Source: Chitinophaga nivalis (lineage in GTDB: Bacteria; Bacteroidota; Bacteroidia; Chitinophagales; Chitinophagaceae). Taken from it: a DNA stretch of 64,000 nt. Below the pieces are notes generated by a model. It had not been told where the DNA came from and searched no databases. It saw only the letters and a list, made by a program, of their open reading frames with translations. Location of the stretch: NCBI RefSeq assembly GCF_025989125.1, contig NZ_JAPDNR010000001.1, positions 2,462,301 through 2,526,300 of the forward strand, read 5' to 3'. Each line of letters opens with the position of its first letter. Position 1 is the stretch's first letter. The position numbers and the translations under genes are program-made. This document shows positions 1-10,020 of the stretch, in pieces.

Positions 1-1
1 G

Positions 2-787
2 CTGAACAGCGCGATCGGTCAGTGGAACCAATATGCGTATCACGTACTGGCCAATGTGGGTGGTATCTACATCACACCTACCGTATATGGTCAGCAACAG
101 CCTACCTATCTGCATGTAGAGAAAAAGAAACAACAGGAAGCTGTGAAATACCTGGTAGATGAAGTATTCAATACACCAGCATGGCTTTTCAGAAATGAGG
201 TATACCGCAAAAGTTATCCTATTAAAGAAAGCCCGATCGGGAATATTGAATACGGTTCTCTGGTATACGCCAAAAGCCTGCAGTCCTATTTATACTATGA
301 CCTGCTGCGCGATGAACGTTTGTCCCGCATGCTGGAAAATGAAGCGGCAAATGGCCGTACTGCCTATACCGTAACAGACCTGATGAGCGATATGCACCAG
401 GGCGTTTTCGCCAAAACCATACGCGGTCAGGCACTGGATATCTATGAGCGCAACAGCCAGAAAGGTTTTGTGGATGCGCTGATTATCAGCATCGATAAAT
501 CTGTGGTACGGGCAGAAACCAAAAAACTGCAGGAAGAAAAACCACTGACAACTATTGATAATTTCTGCACCTTCTCGCTGCAGCCACACCTGCAGGAAGA
601 CCGTGCTTCCCGCAATATGATGTATTTCGCGGTAAACCGGGTATCCGATGCCGTAAGTGCCAAACGTGGTGAACTGAGTCGCCTGCTGCAATTGCTCCAG
701 ACAAAGAAAAACATCGGCGACCGCGCTACGGCAGATCATTATAATGACCTGATTTTCCGGATCAATCAAGCTTTAAATACTAAATAA
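2..787 (+). CDS. Zinc-dependent metalloprotease, C-terminal part (5' end outside window)
   Basis: The reading frame is open from base 2 and has no true start here; the GTG at 56 is internal. About 261 residues are present. The sequence resembles the C-terminal helical region (DUF4953 type) of large secreted Bacteroidetes zinc metalloproteases of the DUF5117/DUF4953 family, with the stretch VGGIYITPTVYG and a long helical tail. The HExxH active site would lie upstream, outside the window, so catalysis cannot be checked. It ends 15 bp before a SusC gene on the same strand. Such proteases commonly sit beside SusC/SusD pairs and may process peptides or proteins taken up by them. The family assignment rests on overall sequence resemblance and is moderately secure. 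Confidence 0.7.
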   Translation: MNSAIGQWNQYAYHVLANVGGIYITPTVYGQQQPTYLHVEKKKQQEAVKYLVDEVFNTPAWLFRNEVYRKSYPIKESPIGNIEYGSLVYAKSLQSYLYYDLLRDERLSRMLENEAANGRTAYTVTDLMSDMHQGVFAKTIRGQALDIYERNSQKGFVDALIISIDKSVVRAETKKLQEEKPLTTIDNFCTFSLQPHLQEDRASRNMMYFAVNRVSDAVSAKRGELSRLLQLLQTKKNIGDRATADHYNDLIFRINQALNTK

Positions 788-802
788 TTATTTAGCTGCT
801 AC

Positions 803-3800
803 ATGAAAAAAGGACCAAAATTGTTGAGAATAGTACTGCTGTTGCTGGTGGCCGGCCTCGTTCCGTGGCTCGCCCAGGCACAGGAAGGCAGACGTACTAT
901 TAAGGGAAAAGTGGTAGATGCCACTTCTGGAGAAGCACTGATCGGTGTATCCGTGTATGTAAGTAATAAAACAATCGGCGCTGCTACCGGTACAGACAAT
1001 GTGATTGAGAATATCAGCATTGGCGCTATTACCAACGAAAAGGGAGAGTTTACCCTTTCTTTGTCAGACTCACTGAAAGCAAAACAGCTGACCGTAAACT
1101 ACATGGGGTATGAAACCAAACTGGTGAATATCACCAGCAGTAATACCTATCAGATTGCATTGGGTACCTCCGGTAAAAATCTGAGTGAATTTGTATTCAC
1201 CGGTTACCAGACGATCCGGAAAAATAAATCTACCGGCGCCACCGATAAAATTACGATGGATAAAATCGATATCGGTGGAGTAATGGGAGTAGACCAGATG
1301 TTGCAGGGACAACTGGCGGGTGTGGCTATCAGCACGCTCTCCGGCGCACCCGGACAGGCAGCCAAAATCCGTATTCGCGGTACCTCCTCCTTACAAGGTG
1401 CGCAGGACCCGCTGTGGGTAGTAGACGGATTACCGATTGAAGGCAATAACCTGCCGGATATGAAAGGTAACAAGGACATTGATCAGTTATATACTTCTTC
1501 TATCGCCGGTTACAGTCCTGCAGATATCGAAAGTATTACCGTACTGAAAGATGCGGCAGCTACTGCGATCTATGGTGCACGTGCGGCCAACGGGGTGATT
1601 GTGGTAACTACCAAATCCGGTAAAAAAGGCGATCGCCTGTCTGTGAATTACCGCAACAACTTTACGTTTACACAGAAACCGGATATCAGCCGATTGAACC
1701 TGATGAACAGTGACCAGAAAGTGAACCTGGAACTGGACCTCTTTACTTCTGATTATGATTTCCGCGCTACGAATGGTGATGTTTCCCGCATCCTGAATAA
1801 ATATGGCGTAACGCCAGCCGAACTTTCCGGTAAAGGATTCGGTGGTATCAATGCCGCTGCCCGTAATGAAATCAACGCTTTACGTGGTATCAATACCGAT
1901 TGGAATGACCTGCTGTTCCGCAGTGCCTTTACACAGGAGCACAGTGTAAGCGTGTCCGGTGGTGGAGATAAGTCTGCCTATTATTTCAGCGGTGGTTATT
2001 ATGATGAGCAAGGTGCTGTAAAAGGTACCGGTGCACAACGGTATAACATCACCCTGAAAACAGATTTTGATCTGTCAGAAAAACTGAAATTTTCTGCCGG
2101 CTTGTTTGCCAATCAGCGTAAGCAATCTTCTTACCTGACCAATGCTGCTGCCAATACCAACCCGACCAATTACTCCCGTATGGCTAACCCCTATACACGG
2201 GTAAAAGATGATAACGGTAATTACATCTATGACCGGAACATCATGGGAGAAGAAAGCATCCTGGACTTTAACGTACTGGAAGAACAAAGCAATACCAGCA
2301 ACATCAATAAAGCACAGGCAGTAAATGCCAACTTCAAACTGGATTACGAAGTGATTCCCCGCCTGCATATCAGTACACAGCTGGGTGTGCAGACAGAAAA
2401 CAAAAGCATTGAAAGCATTGCGCTGGAAAATACCTATTTCGTAAGACATCAGGCAGATATTACCCAGCGTTTTGATCCGGCTACCGGCAATAAAAATACT
2501 TTCCTGCCTAAAGGAGGGATCATCAATAATTCACAGGAAGATCTGCAGCAGTATACGTTGAAGACCATGGCAGAGTATAACTTCAACCTGCAGAAAAAAC
2601 ATGACTTCACCTTCCTGGCGGGTAATGAACTGAGAAGAATTACCACCAAAGGGATGACTAAGGTCGGGTATGGATATGATCCGCAGACCCTGACGACCAT
2701 CGCACCAAAATTCCAGAACGATAACGAGGCATCTATCCTGTTTAAAGATAAAAACACTTACCTCGAAAATGCCTTTGTATCTTTCTTTGGTACCGGTTCC
2801 TATACGTATAACAACAAGTACACCGTTGCGGGTAGTATCCGTTTCGATGGTTCTGATATGTTTGGGGTAGATCCGAAATACAAATACCTGCCTTTATGGT
2901 CTGTGAGTGGTTTGTGGCGTGTAATGGAAGAACCGTTTATGAAACAGGTGAATTTCATCAATACACTGAACCTCCGTGCTTCCTATGGTTTGCAGGGTAA
3001 CGTAGATAAAAACACGTCGCCGTTTGTGATGGGTAAGTATGGCCGCATCGGTTTACTCCCTGGCCAGCTGGTGGATGTGATTGATGTATCTGCTCCGCCA
3101 AACGCCAAACTGAGATGGGAGAAAACCATCAACACCAACTATGGTATTGATCTCTCCCTCTTTAAAAATAAAGTGAACATCACCGTAGATTATTATACGC
3201 GTCATGGTAAAGACCTGATCAACGTATACTCCCTGCCGTTAGAAACCGGTTTCCAGATGATGAGTGTCAACTGGGCGGAAATGCGCAACAGCGGGCTGGA
3301 GATCAGTATCAATACCCGCAACATTACCCGTAAGGACTTCCGTTGGTCTACCGACTTCAACTTCGCTTACAATAAGAACAAGGTATTGCAGGAAACCCTG
3401 GCCGATAACTCTTTTGTGCCTTCCCGTGTGGGGCATCCTGTGGGGGTACTCTGGGGCCTGGATTATGCTGGTATGAATGATAAAGGTATGGTGATGGTCA
3501 ACAAGGACGGTCAGGTAATTTCTTTCCTGGACTACCTGCAGATCAAGGATGATTTTGCCTCCGAACCGGAATTGGCAGGACTGTTCCCGTACTCCACGCT
3601 CACGAATGATCAGCAGCGGGAACTGTACAAAGATATGGGTACTTCCGATCCTTTGTACACCGGTGGTCTGACCAATAATTTCAGCTACAAACGTTTTGAT
3701 CTGTCTATCGGGCTGATGTTCAACCTGGGACAGAAAGTGCGGTTACAACCTTTTTACAGTCCCATTGCGTATAACCGTGGTACCAACACCAACACAGCCA

Positions 3801-4174
3801 TCCTGGATCGCTGGACACCGGCCAATGTACATGGCAGCTACCCGGCACTGCTGGGCAACAACAGCGCCATGGATCCGCAGCTCCGCCTGCTGGGCCGCTG
3901 GTATGAGCAACGTCCGGAACATTACAACAATCTGAGTATGTGGATCAGAAATGGTGGATATGTGCGGGTACGTAACATCACCCTGGGCTACAGACTGCCG
4001 GAAGAGATGGGCGCCAAAATCCGCCTGAAAGGGCTGAAAGTAGTAGCGGAAGCACGCAACCCGTTTGTGTTCTCCAACAACTACGATGGCTACCTGGATC
4101 CGGAAACCATGGGTAATCCGTATGCACAGCCTATCCCTAAAACCTATACCATTGGTATTAATGCCACATTCTAA
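803..4174 (+). CDS. SusC/RagA-family TonB-linked outer-membrane transporter
   Basis: A 1123-residue outer-membrane TonB-dependent channel that partners with the SusD lipoprotein encoded next. A signal peptide (about residues 1-26, ending AQAQ) is followed by a carboxypeptidase-regulatory-like beta-sandwich (about 32-115, GKVVDATSGEALIGVSV), then a plug domain (about 140-280, including LWVVDGLPIEG and ATAIYGARAANGVIVVTTK), and a 22-strand barrel ending in Phe (GINATF). There is no N-terminal STN domain, so no direct FecR signalling is expected. It begins 15 bp after the metalloprotease gene and ends 12 bp before susD, which suggests one operon. The substrate is unknown; peptides are plausible because of the protease neighbour, but that is inference. 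Confidence 0.95.
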   Translation: MKKGPKLLRIVLLLLVAGLVPWLAQAQEGRRTIKGKVVDATSGEALIGVSVYVSNKTIGAATGTDNVIENISIGAITNEKGEFTLSLSDSLKAKQLTVNYMGYETKLVNITSSNTYQIALGTSGKNLSEFVFTGYQTIRKNKSTGATDKITMDKIDIGGVMGVDQMLQGQLAGVAISTLSGAPGQAAKIRIRGTSSLQGAQDPLWVVDGLPIEGNNLPDMKGNKDIDQLYTSSIAGYSPADIESITVLKDAAATAIYGARAANGVIVVTTKSGKKGDRLSVNYRNNFTFTQKPDISRLNLMNSDQKVNLELDLFTSDYDFRATNGDVSRILNKYGVTPAELSGKGFGGINAAARNEINALRGINTDWNDLLFRSAFTQEHSVSVSGGGDKSAYYFSGGYYDEQGAVKGTGAQRYNITLKTDFDLSEKLKFSAGLFANQRKQSSYLTNAAANTNPTNYSRMANPYTRVKDDNGNYIYDRNIMGEESILDFNVLEEQSNTSNINKAQAVNANFKLDYEVIPRLHISTQLGVQTENKSIESIALENTYFVRHQADITQRFDPATGNKNTFLPKGGIINNSQEDLQQYTLKTMAEYNFNLQKKHDFTFLAGNELRRITTKGMTKVGYGYDPQTLTTIAPKFQNDNEASILFKDKNTYLENAFVSFFGTGSYTYNNKYTVAGSIRFDGSDMFGVDPKYKYLPLWSVSGLWRVMEEPFMKQVNFINTLNLRASYGLQGNVDKNTSPFVMGKYGRIGLLPGQLVDVIDVSAPPNAKLRWEKTINTNYGIDLSLFKNKVNITVDYYTRHGKDLINVYSLPLETGFQMMSVNWAEMRNSGLEISINTRNITRKDFRWSTDFNFAYNKNKVLQETLADNSFVPSRVGHPVGVLWGLDYAGMNDKGMVMVNKDGQVISFLDYLQIKDDFASEPELAGLFPYSTLTNDQQRELYKDMGTSDPLYTGGLTNNFSYKRFDLSIGLMFNLGQKVRLQPFYSPIAYNRGTNTNTAILDRWTPANVHGSYPALLGNNSAMDPQLRLLGRWYEQRPEHYNNLSMWIRNGGYVRVRNITLGYRLPEEMGAKIRLKGLKVVAEARNPFVFSNNYDGYLDPETMGNPYAQPIPKTYTIGINATF

Positions 4175-4186
4175 AAATACTCAAGC

Positions 4187-5527
4187 ATGATGCGTAAAAT
4201 AATATATGCCACAGGGCTGGTATTGGCTATCACAGCAACATCCTGTAAGAAATACCTGGATATTGTGCCGGTAGGACAGGTGATTCCGAGAACGGTAGCA
4301 GATTTCAAAAAGGAATTGAACAAGGCTTACAGTGAAGCCGACTATGATAAAGGCCTGACGCTTTGGCGCACAGATGAAGTGAAGATGAACGAAAGCCGCT
4401 CATCTGATGTAGAAAGAGTAAGGAATCACTTTATATGGGATGAAAACGGCGTAACCACTACCGGTCTTACCTTTAACTGGCAGAAGAAGTATAAAATCAT
4501 TTTTTATGCCAATCACCTGATTCAGGAATTGCCGGATGCTACAGGTGGCGTAGCCGGCGAAAAAGAACAGTTGATGGGAGAAGCACATCTGCTGCGCGCC
4601 TACCAGTATTTCAATCAGGTAAACCTGTACGGAAAGCATTATAATGCTGCTACCGCAGCTACTGATAAAGCCGTACCGCTGATTGTTAAAATTGATATGG
4701 AAGAAGTAGCACCCCGCAGTACTGTTAAAGCCGTATATGATCAGATTTTTACAGATCTGCAAACCGGTTTGTCACTGGTGAATGTAGATGCCTTTGAAAC
4801 AGCATCTTCCTATAAATTTGGTAAGATCTCCGGCAATGCATTGGCTACCCGTATCTATTTATATACCGGTCAGTGGGAAAAAGCCCTGGCGGCTGCCCGT
4901 GCCGTACTGGAGAAAAAGAATACCCTGGTAGACTTTAACACCAGCACCGAACTGCCTACGGTGTATAATTCCAAGGAAGCGATTCTGGCTTATGAGGTAA
5001 TTTATAGTGCACAGATGTTGCTGCCAGCCTTCGTCTCAGATCAGCTGTTATCGATGTACAACGCGGAAGGCGATCTGCGCCTGAAACGTTTTTACGGAAA
5101 AGACAGTAAAGGCAATAACACCGTGATCAAAATCAAGTATGCAGATAATAACTACCGGCAGTCTTTCCGCGTGGCAGAAATTTATCTGTCTGCAGCAGAA
5201 GCAGCGGCCAACCTGCAACAGCCGGAAGTAGCCCGTACTTATCTGAATACCCTGAAACAAAACCGCTTAACACCGGCGTTCTACCAGGCAGAAGTAACCC
5301 GTGTTGCTGCCCTGACCGGTAAGGCGCTGTTACAGGAAATATACGATGAAAGAGCCCGTGAGCTGGCCTTTGAAGGACACCGCTGGTTTGACCTGCGCAG
5401 AACTTCCCAGCCGGCTATCACACATATGTTAAAAGGAAAGGCCTATACCCTCAACGCCCTGGATGCACGGTATATCGTGCGTATTCCAACGGAAGCGATC
5501 CGGTATAATCCTTTGCTGGCAGATTAA
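4187..5527 (+). CDS. SusD/RagB-family nutrient-binding outer-membrane lipoprotein
   Basis: A 446-residue surface lipoprotein forming the lid of the preceding SusC channel. The signal peptide ends in a lipobox with the acylated Cys at residue 20 (ITATSC). TPR-like helices in the first half (MGEAHLLRAYQYFNQVNLYG) are typical of the family, and the C-terminal signature ELAFEGHRWFDLRRT is well conserved. The length is slightly below the usual 480-550 residues. The gene lies 12 bp after susC and is followed by a strong terminator, so it is the last gene of the operon. Confidence 0.94.
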   Translation: MMRKIIYATGLVLAITATSCKKYLDIVPVGQVIPRTVADFKKELNKAYSEADYDKGLTLWRTDEVKMNESRSSDVERVRNHFIWDENGVTTTGLTFNWQKKYKIIFYANHLIQELPDATGGVAGEKEQLMGEAHLLRAYQYFNQVNLYGKHYNAATAATDKAVPLIVKIDMEEVAPRSTVKAVYDQIFTDLQTGLSLVNVDAFETASSYKFGKISGNALATRIYLYTGQWEKALAAARAVLEKKNTLVDFNTSTELPTVYNSKEAILAYEVIYSAQMLLPAFVSDQLLSMYNAEGDLRLKRFYGKDSKGNNTVIKIKYADNNYRQSFRVAEIYLSAAEAAANLQQPEVARTYLNTLKQNRLTPAFYQAEVTRVAALTGKALLQEIYDERARELAFEGHRWFDLRRTSQPAITHMLKGKAYTLNALDARYIVRIPTEAIRYNPLLAD

Positions 5528-5550
5528 CGTTATTCGAATACGATGGATGA

Positions 5551-5584
5551 TTGGCCCGAAGCATTGCTTCGGGCCAATTTTTTT
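5551..5584 (+). terminator. Rho-independent terminator after the first SusC/SusD operon
   Basis: A 13-bp perfect stem (TTGGCCCGAAGCA pairing with its complement across a very short loop) is followed by a run of seven T. It lies 24 bp after the susD stop and closes the operon. Confidence 0.9.
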
Positions 5585-5666
5585 ATGGCAGATATATCTC
5601 CTCAAATTTTTTTTTTAGCTCCACTGGTACGATCGCCTTCTTTCCTTGTACTTATAGTGTCAACCA

Positions 5667-6638
5667 ATGATTATGCTCAATTACCGGTACATACATTTTT
5701 TGCTGCAAAAGCAGCAGGAGCAAAAGCTTACAGCCGAAGAAGCACAGATACTGGAACAATGGTATCAAAGTCTGGAAACGATGCCGGTTAATATTCCGGA
5801 AGCGAAAGAAAAGGAAATATATAAACAACAATCCTGGGAGCAACTGGCTGCTTTATATGCAGAGACTCTTCCGGCGAAGCCCGCATTCCGCTGGCGGCGC
5901 CTTACCTGGATGGCGGCAGCGGCTATACTACTGCTGTTTATAGGTATAAAAAGAAGTTTCTTTTCACCTAAAGTATCGCCACCTGCTACCTGGGTATCGT
6001 TGGATTGCCCCGCCGGAAAGCGACTGAAACTGGCCATGCCGGATGGTTCTGTAGTATGGCTGAACAGTGCCTCATCACTGGAATATCATCCGGACTATCC
6101 TGCAAAAAGGGAATTCAAAGTCCGCAACGGAGAAGTGTTTTTTGAAGCCGCCAAAGATGCGGCCCATCCTTTTATAGTGACCACGCCTCACCTGGCTATC
6201 CGGGTACTGGGTACTTCCTTTAACGTGTCCGCCTATACGCAGTTAAAACAGGAAAAAGTGACGGTCGCAGCCGGCAGTGTACAGGTACAGGACCAACAGC
6301 AATGCCAGGTAACCTTACACCAGGATGAGCAAATCATTTATAACACAGCTACCGCACTGTATGCCACCGGTGGCGTCAACGCCGGGCAGGCCAACAGCTG
6401 GCGTAACGGAGATATCTATCTCACCAACGTAAGCCTGGAAGAGCTGGCCGTGAAGCTGGAAAACATTTATGGATACGATATTACTTTCAGCAGTGAACAA
6501 CTGAAACGATGCATAAACAGCCTTCATTTTAACGACAAGGAGCCTATCACCAAAGTACTCGATCTGTTGAAACTGATCGATAAGATAACCTATACTATCA
6601 AAGACAGAAAAATAACGATTGCCGGCCGGCCTTGCTGA
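5667..6638 (+). CDS. FecR-family anti-sigma factor
   Basis: A 323-residue inner-membrane anti-sigma regulator. A cytoplasmic N-terminal helical region (about 1-75) is followed by one transmembrane segment (about 79-96, TWMAAAAILLLFIGI), a periplasmic FecR beta domain (about 110-215, with LPDGSVVWLNS-like LAMPDGSVVWLNSAS) and a C-terminal DUF4974-type domain (about 240-320). In this family the periplasmic part senses the STN domain of a SusC partner and the cytoplasmic part controls an ECF sigma factor. The next gene encodes exactly such an STN-type SusC. No sigma gene lies upstream: the preceding 82 bp after the terminator are non-coding. The start could be Met1 (5667) or Met3 (5673). Confidence 0.92.
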   Translation: MIMLNYRYIHFLLQKQQEQKLTAEEAQILEQWYQSLETMPVNIPEAKEKEIYKQQSWEQLAALYAETLPAKPAFRWRRLTWMAAAAILLLFIGIKRSFFSPKVSPPATWVSLDCPAGKRLKLAMPDGSVVWLNSASSLEYHPDYPAKREFKVRNGEVFFEAAKDAAHPFIVTTPHLAIRVLGTSFNVSAYTQLKQEKVTVAAGSVQVQDQQQCQVTLHQDEQIIYNTATALYATGGVNAGQANSWRNGDIYLTNVSLEELAVKLENIYGYDITFSSEQLKRCINSLHFNDKEPITKVLDLLKLIDKITYTIKDRKITIAGRPC

Positions 6639-6678
6639 TCATAACGCCTTGCCACATTCATTCTAAAAATCAACTATT

Positions 6679-9600
6679 ATGAAAAGGGAATTTCTTCCTA
6701 TGCGCATCAACCATTTAAAAAAGGGCAAAGCAGCCTTGCTTTGTCTGTTGTTGTGTCTTGTGGTGCAGTTGCATGCCCAGGCACAGTCTTATTTGCAAAA
6801 GCAAACCACCATTGCCTTTAGCTATGAAACAATTTCTTCCTGCCTGAAAAAGTTGCAGACAAAAAGTAACATCAATATTTCCTACAATGAAAATGATGTA
6901 AAAAAATATTCGGTCAACACACTGGATTTCCGGGAGGCGCCCATCACACAGATCCTTGATCAGCTGCTGAAAAATACAGACCTGCAGTATCGTACCATGA
7001 ATGACGGGATCGTGATTTTTCTCAAGGCTGCCGTACCGGTAGCTGCCATGCGTACCGTTACCGGTACCGTTACTTCCCTCAAGGAGAAAGGCCCGGTGCC
7101 GGGAGCATCGGTGCTGGTGAAAGGTACCTCCCGCGGTACTTCTACCAATGAGAACGGCGTGTACACGCTCAAAGTACCGGAAGATAAACAGGTGCTGGTG
7201 ATTTCTGCCATCGGTATGCAAAGCCGGGAAGTGATGATCACGGGCGAACAGGTGGATGTGCAGCTGGCAGAAGATGCCAAAACACTGGGTAGCGTAGTGG
7301 TAGTAGGATATGGTCAGGTAAACCGGAAAGACCTGACAGGGTCAATATCTTCCGTGAAAGCAGATGACCTGAAAAAAATGAATGCCACCAGTTTTGATGC
7401 GGCATTGGCCGGCCGTACTGCTGGTGTACATGCGGTGAAATCTACCGGTGCACCAGGTGCAGTAGCATCTATCCGTATCCGGGGCGGTACCTCTGCTTTC
7501 GGTAACAACGAGCCTTTATATGTGATTGATGGCGTACCCATAGAAATCGGAGGCGGACAAGGCAATGAGCAATACAAAAAAGATGTGATGCGTCAGATCT
7601 CTCCGTTGGCCAGCATCAATCCGGAAGATATTGAAAGCATGGATATCCTGAAAGATGCCTCTGCAGCAGCGATCTATGGCTCAAGAGCAGCAAACGGGGT
7701 GGTGATCATTACTACTAAAAAAGGTCGCTCCGGTCCCAAGGCGGATATCTCCGTTGGTTATAATGCTTCTATCGACAACTTCAGCAAACAATACCGGATG
7801 ATGAATGCCGACGAATACCGGCAGGCAGTAAAATCCGCCTTTACAGCTGCAGGAACAACGATGCCTAAAGACTCGTTGCTGTATCCCGGTGTAAGTACCG
7901 ACTGGCCAAAACTACTGATGCGTACAGCGCAAACCCATAACCTGTACCTGAATATCAATGGCGGGTCCAATAACGGCAATACCCTGTATGCCGTATCGGG
8001 TAGTATTACCGATCAGGCAGGTGTTATCAAATACAGTGGTTTCAAACGCTACAACCTGCGCAGCCGCCTGGAAACTACGGTGTTTGACCGGCTGCGGCTG
8101 GGAGCCAATATGAACTATTCCATGATGCACAGCGATGATGGCAATGCCTATTACAACATTGTCCGCTACCGCCCGGATGTTCCGGTGTACGATGCCGAGG
8201 GCCGCTATGGTGCAGCACCGGATAGTTCCACGTCTAACCCGGTAGCACAGCTGGATCGGATTTCCAACCGTACCCGGAGCCAGAATATGATGATGTCTTT
8301 ATTCGGAGAGGTGGAAATCGTGAAAGGATTAAGATGGCGTTCAGACTTGTCCTGGAATATTATCAAAGGTGATATGGTGGGCTACACCCCGTCTTCCGAT
8401 GTGTATGAAATGAAAAACAACCGTACCGGTTCCCGGGAAGATTATTCGAACAATAGTACTACCCGTATTTTTGATAACACCCTGACTTACCTGCACAGCT
8501 TTGGCAAACATCATGTGAATGCGATGGCGGGGATGTCTTTTCAACAGAATAAAAGTGATTTCACCAACCTGAAATCCAATGATTTTTCGGATGATGAAGC
8601 CCTGAACCACCTGGGCGGTGCCAGTATCCTGAGCAACTATAACAGTGGCGGTAACATCAGCGGATTACAATCCTATTTCCTGCGGGCGAACTACAATTTC
8701 GACAGCAAATATTACTTCACTTTTACCGGCCGTACAGATGAATCTACCAAGTTTTCTCCGGGATATCGCTGGGCGTTTTTCCCATCGGCTGCATTGGCCT
8801 ATCGCCTGACTTCTGCAGAATTCATGCAGCCGGTGAAATGGCTGGAAGACCTGAAGTTACGCGTGTCTGCCGGTAAAACAGGAAGCGCCAATTTTTCGGA
8901 TTTCCAGTATACTACCCTCTTTGCTTCCGGTAGTTACTACAATAAGAAAAACGGCATCATCGTGAATACGGTACCTAACCCGGAAATACGCTGGGAATCT
9001 ACCAACCAGCTGGATGTGGCGGTAGATTTCAGTATGTTCAAAAGTAAACTGAGAGGTAGCATCGGCTACTTTAAAAAGTATACCAGCGACATGATTCTGC
9101 TGCGCAGCATTACCATGGAAACCGGTTCAAAGGAACAATATTACAACGTCGGTGATTTCTCCAACAGCGGCTGGGAATTTCAGATAGGCAGTGATGTGAT
9201 CCGCCGGAAAAATTTCAGCTACATTACCGATATAAACATTACGCGTATACGTAGCCGGGTAGAAAAACTGAATGGTGGTTTCGATAACCTGGGCCGTCTG
9301 AAAGAAGGGGAGAGTATGGGTTACATCAACGGTTACAAAACGGCAGGTATCTTCCAGAATCAGGGAGAAATTGACGCCCTCAACAAAACAGCGCCGGATG
9401 GTTACTATCAGTCTTCCCGCACCAGACCCGGTGACCTGAAATTCGTGGACATAAATGGCGATGGCCGTATTACAGATGAAGACCAGACCATTATTGGTAA
9501 AGCCGAACCAGACTTCTATGGTGGCTGGAACAATATTGTAAGAATAGGCGCCTGGGAAATTACCGCTTTCTTCAATTTCAGTGTAGGGAACTCGCTGATC

Positions 9601-10014
9601 AATACAGGACGTAAGGATATGGTGCTCTTCTCGTATTACCGGAATAACTATGCGAAGGAAATGTTGCAGGATGCGTGGTCACCTGATAACACAGCAGGTA
9701 CCCTGCCGCGCATCGTAAATGCCGATCCGAATAACAACGGCCGGTATTCCGATTTCTTCATAGAAAAAGCTTCTTTCTTTAAACTGAAAAACCTGCAGGT
9801 CAGCTATATGCTCAATAATCCTTTCCTGCAACGTTTACGCGTTAGTAATGTACGGGTATATCTCACGGCTTCCAACCTGTTCACCTTCACAGGTTACAAA
9901 GGGCTGGATCCGGAAGTGAATACAGCACCTGCCGGTAATTTCACCCAGGGTACCGATACCAATATCTACCCGCTCACCCGGTCTTTCACAGCAGGTATTA
10001 ACGTTAATCTCTAA
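6679..10014 (+). CDS. SusC/RagA-family TonB-linked transporter with STN signalling domain
   Basis: A 1111-residue outer-membrane transporter. After the signal peptide (about 1-35) comes an STN (secretin/TonB short N-terminal) domain (about 50-115, FREAPITQILDQLL), then a carboxypeptidase-regulatory-like domain (about 127-200), the plug (about 215-345, NEPLYVIDGVPIEIGGG and AAAIYGSRAANGVVIITTK) and the barrel. The STN domain is the piece that contacts a FecR protein, and the FecR gene is 40 bp upstream, so this is a cell-surface signalling transporter. susD follows 6 bp downstream. An alternative start at Met8 (6700) would still leave a signal peptide. The substrate is not evident. Confidence 0.95.
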   Translation: MKREFLPMRINHLKKGKAALLCLLLCLVVQLHAQAQSYLQKQTTIAFSYETISSCLKKLQTKSNINISYNENDVKKYSVNTLDFREAPITQILDQLLKNTDLQYRTMNDGIVIFLKAAVPVAAMRTVTGTVTSLKEKGPVPGASVLVKGTSRGTSTNENGVYTLKVPEDKQVLVISAIGMQSREVMITGEQVDVQLAEDAKTLGSVVVVGYGQVNRKDLTGSISSVKADDLKKMNATSFDAALAGRTAGVHAVKSTGAPGAVASIRIRGGTSAFGNNEPLYVIDGVPIEIGGGQGNEQYKKDVMRQISPLASINPEDIESMDILKDASAAAIYGSRAANGVVIITTKKGRSGPKADISVGYNASIDNFSKQYRMMNADEYRQAVKSAFTAAGTTMPKDSLLYPGVSTDWPKLLMRTAQTHNLYLNINGGSNNGNTLYAVSGSITDQAGVIKYSGFKRYNLRSRLETTVFDRLRLGANMNYSMMHSDDGNAYYNIVRYRPDVPVYDAEGRYGAAPDSSTSNPVAQLDRISNRTRSQNMMMSLFGEVEIVKGLRWRSDLSWNIIKGDMVGYTPSSDVYEMKNNRTGSREDYSNNSTTRIFDNTLTYLHSFGKHHVNAMAGMSFQQNKSDFTNLKSNDFSDDEALNHLGGASILSNYNSGGNISGLQSYFLRANYNFDSKYYFTFTGRTDESTKFSPGYRWAFFPSAALAYRLTSAEFMQPVKWLEDLKLRVSAGKTGSANFSDFQYTTLFASGSYYNKKNGIIVNTVPNPEIRWESTNQLDVAVDFSMFKSKLRGSIGYFKKYTSDMILLRSITMETGSKEQYYNVGDFSNSGWEFQIGSDVIRRKNFSYITDINITRIRSRVEKLNGGFDNLGRLKEGESMGYINGYKTAGIFQNQGEIDALNKTAPDGYYQSSRTRPGDLKFVDINGDGRITDEDQTIIGKAEPDFYGGWNNIVRIGAWEITAFFNFSVGNSLINTGRKDMVLFSYYRNNYAKEMLQDAWSPDNTAGTLPRIVNADPNNNGRYSDFFIEKASFFKLKNLQVSYMLNNPFLQRLRVSNVRVYLTASNLFTFTGYKGLDPEVNTAPAGNFTQGTDTNIYPLTRSFTAGINVNL

Positions 10015-10020
10015 ACGAAC

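Noticed and set aside
5543..5791. Small plus-strand frame spanning the terminator after the first susD
   Set aside because: It crosses a strong terminator and overlaps the start of fecR; the translation is not protein-like.
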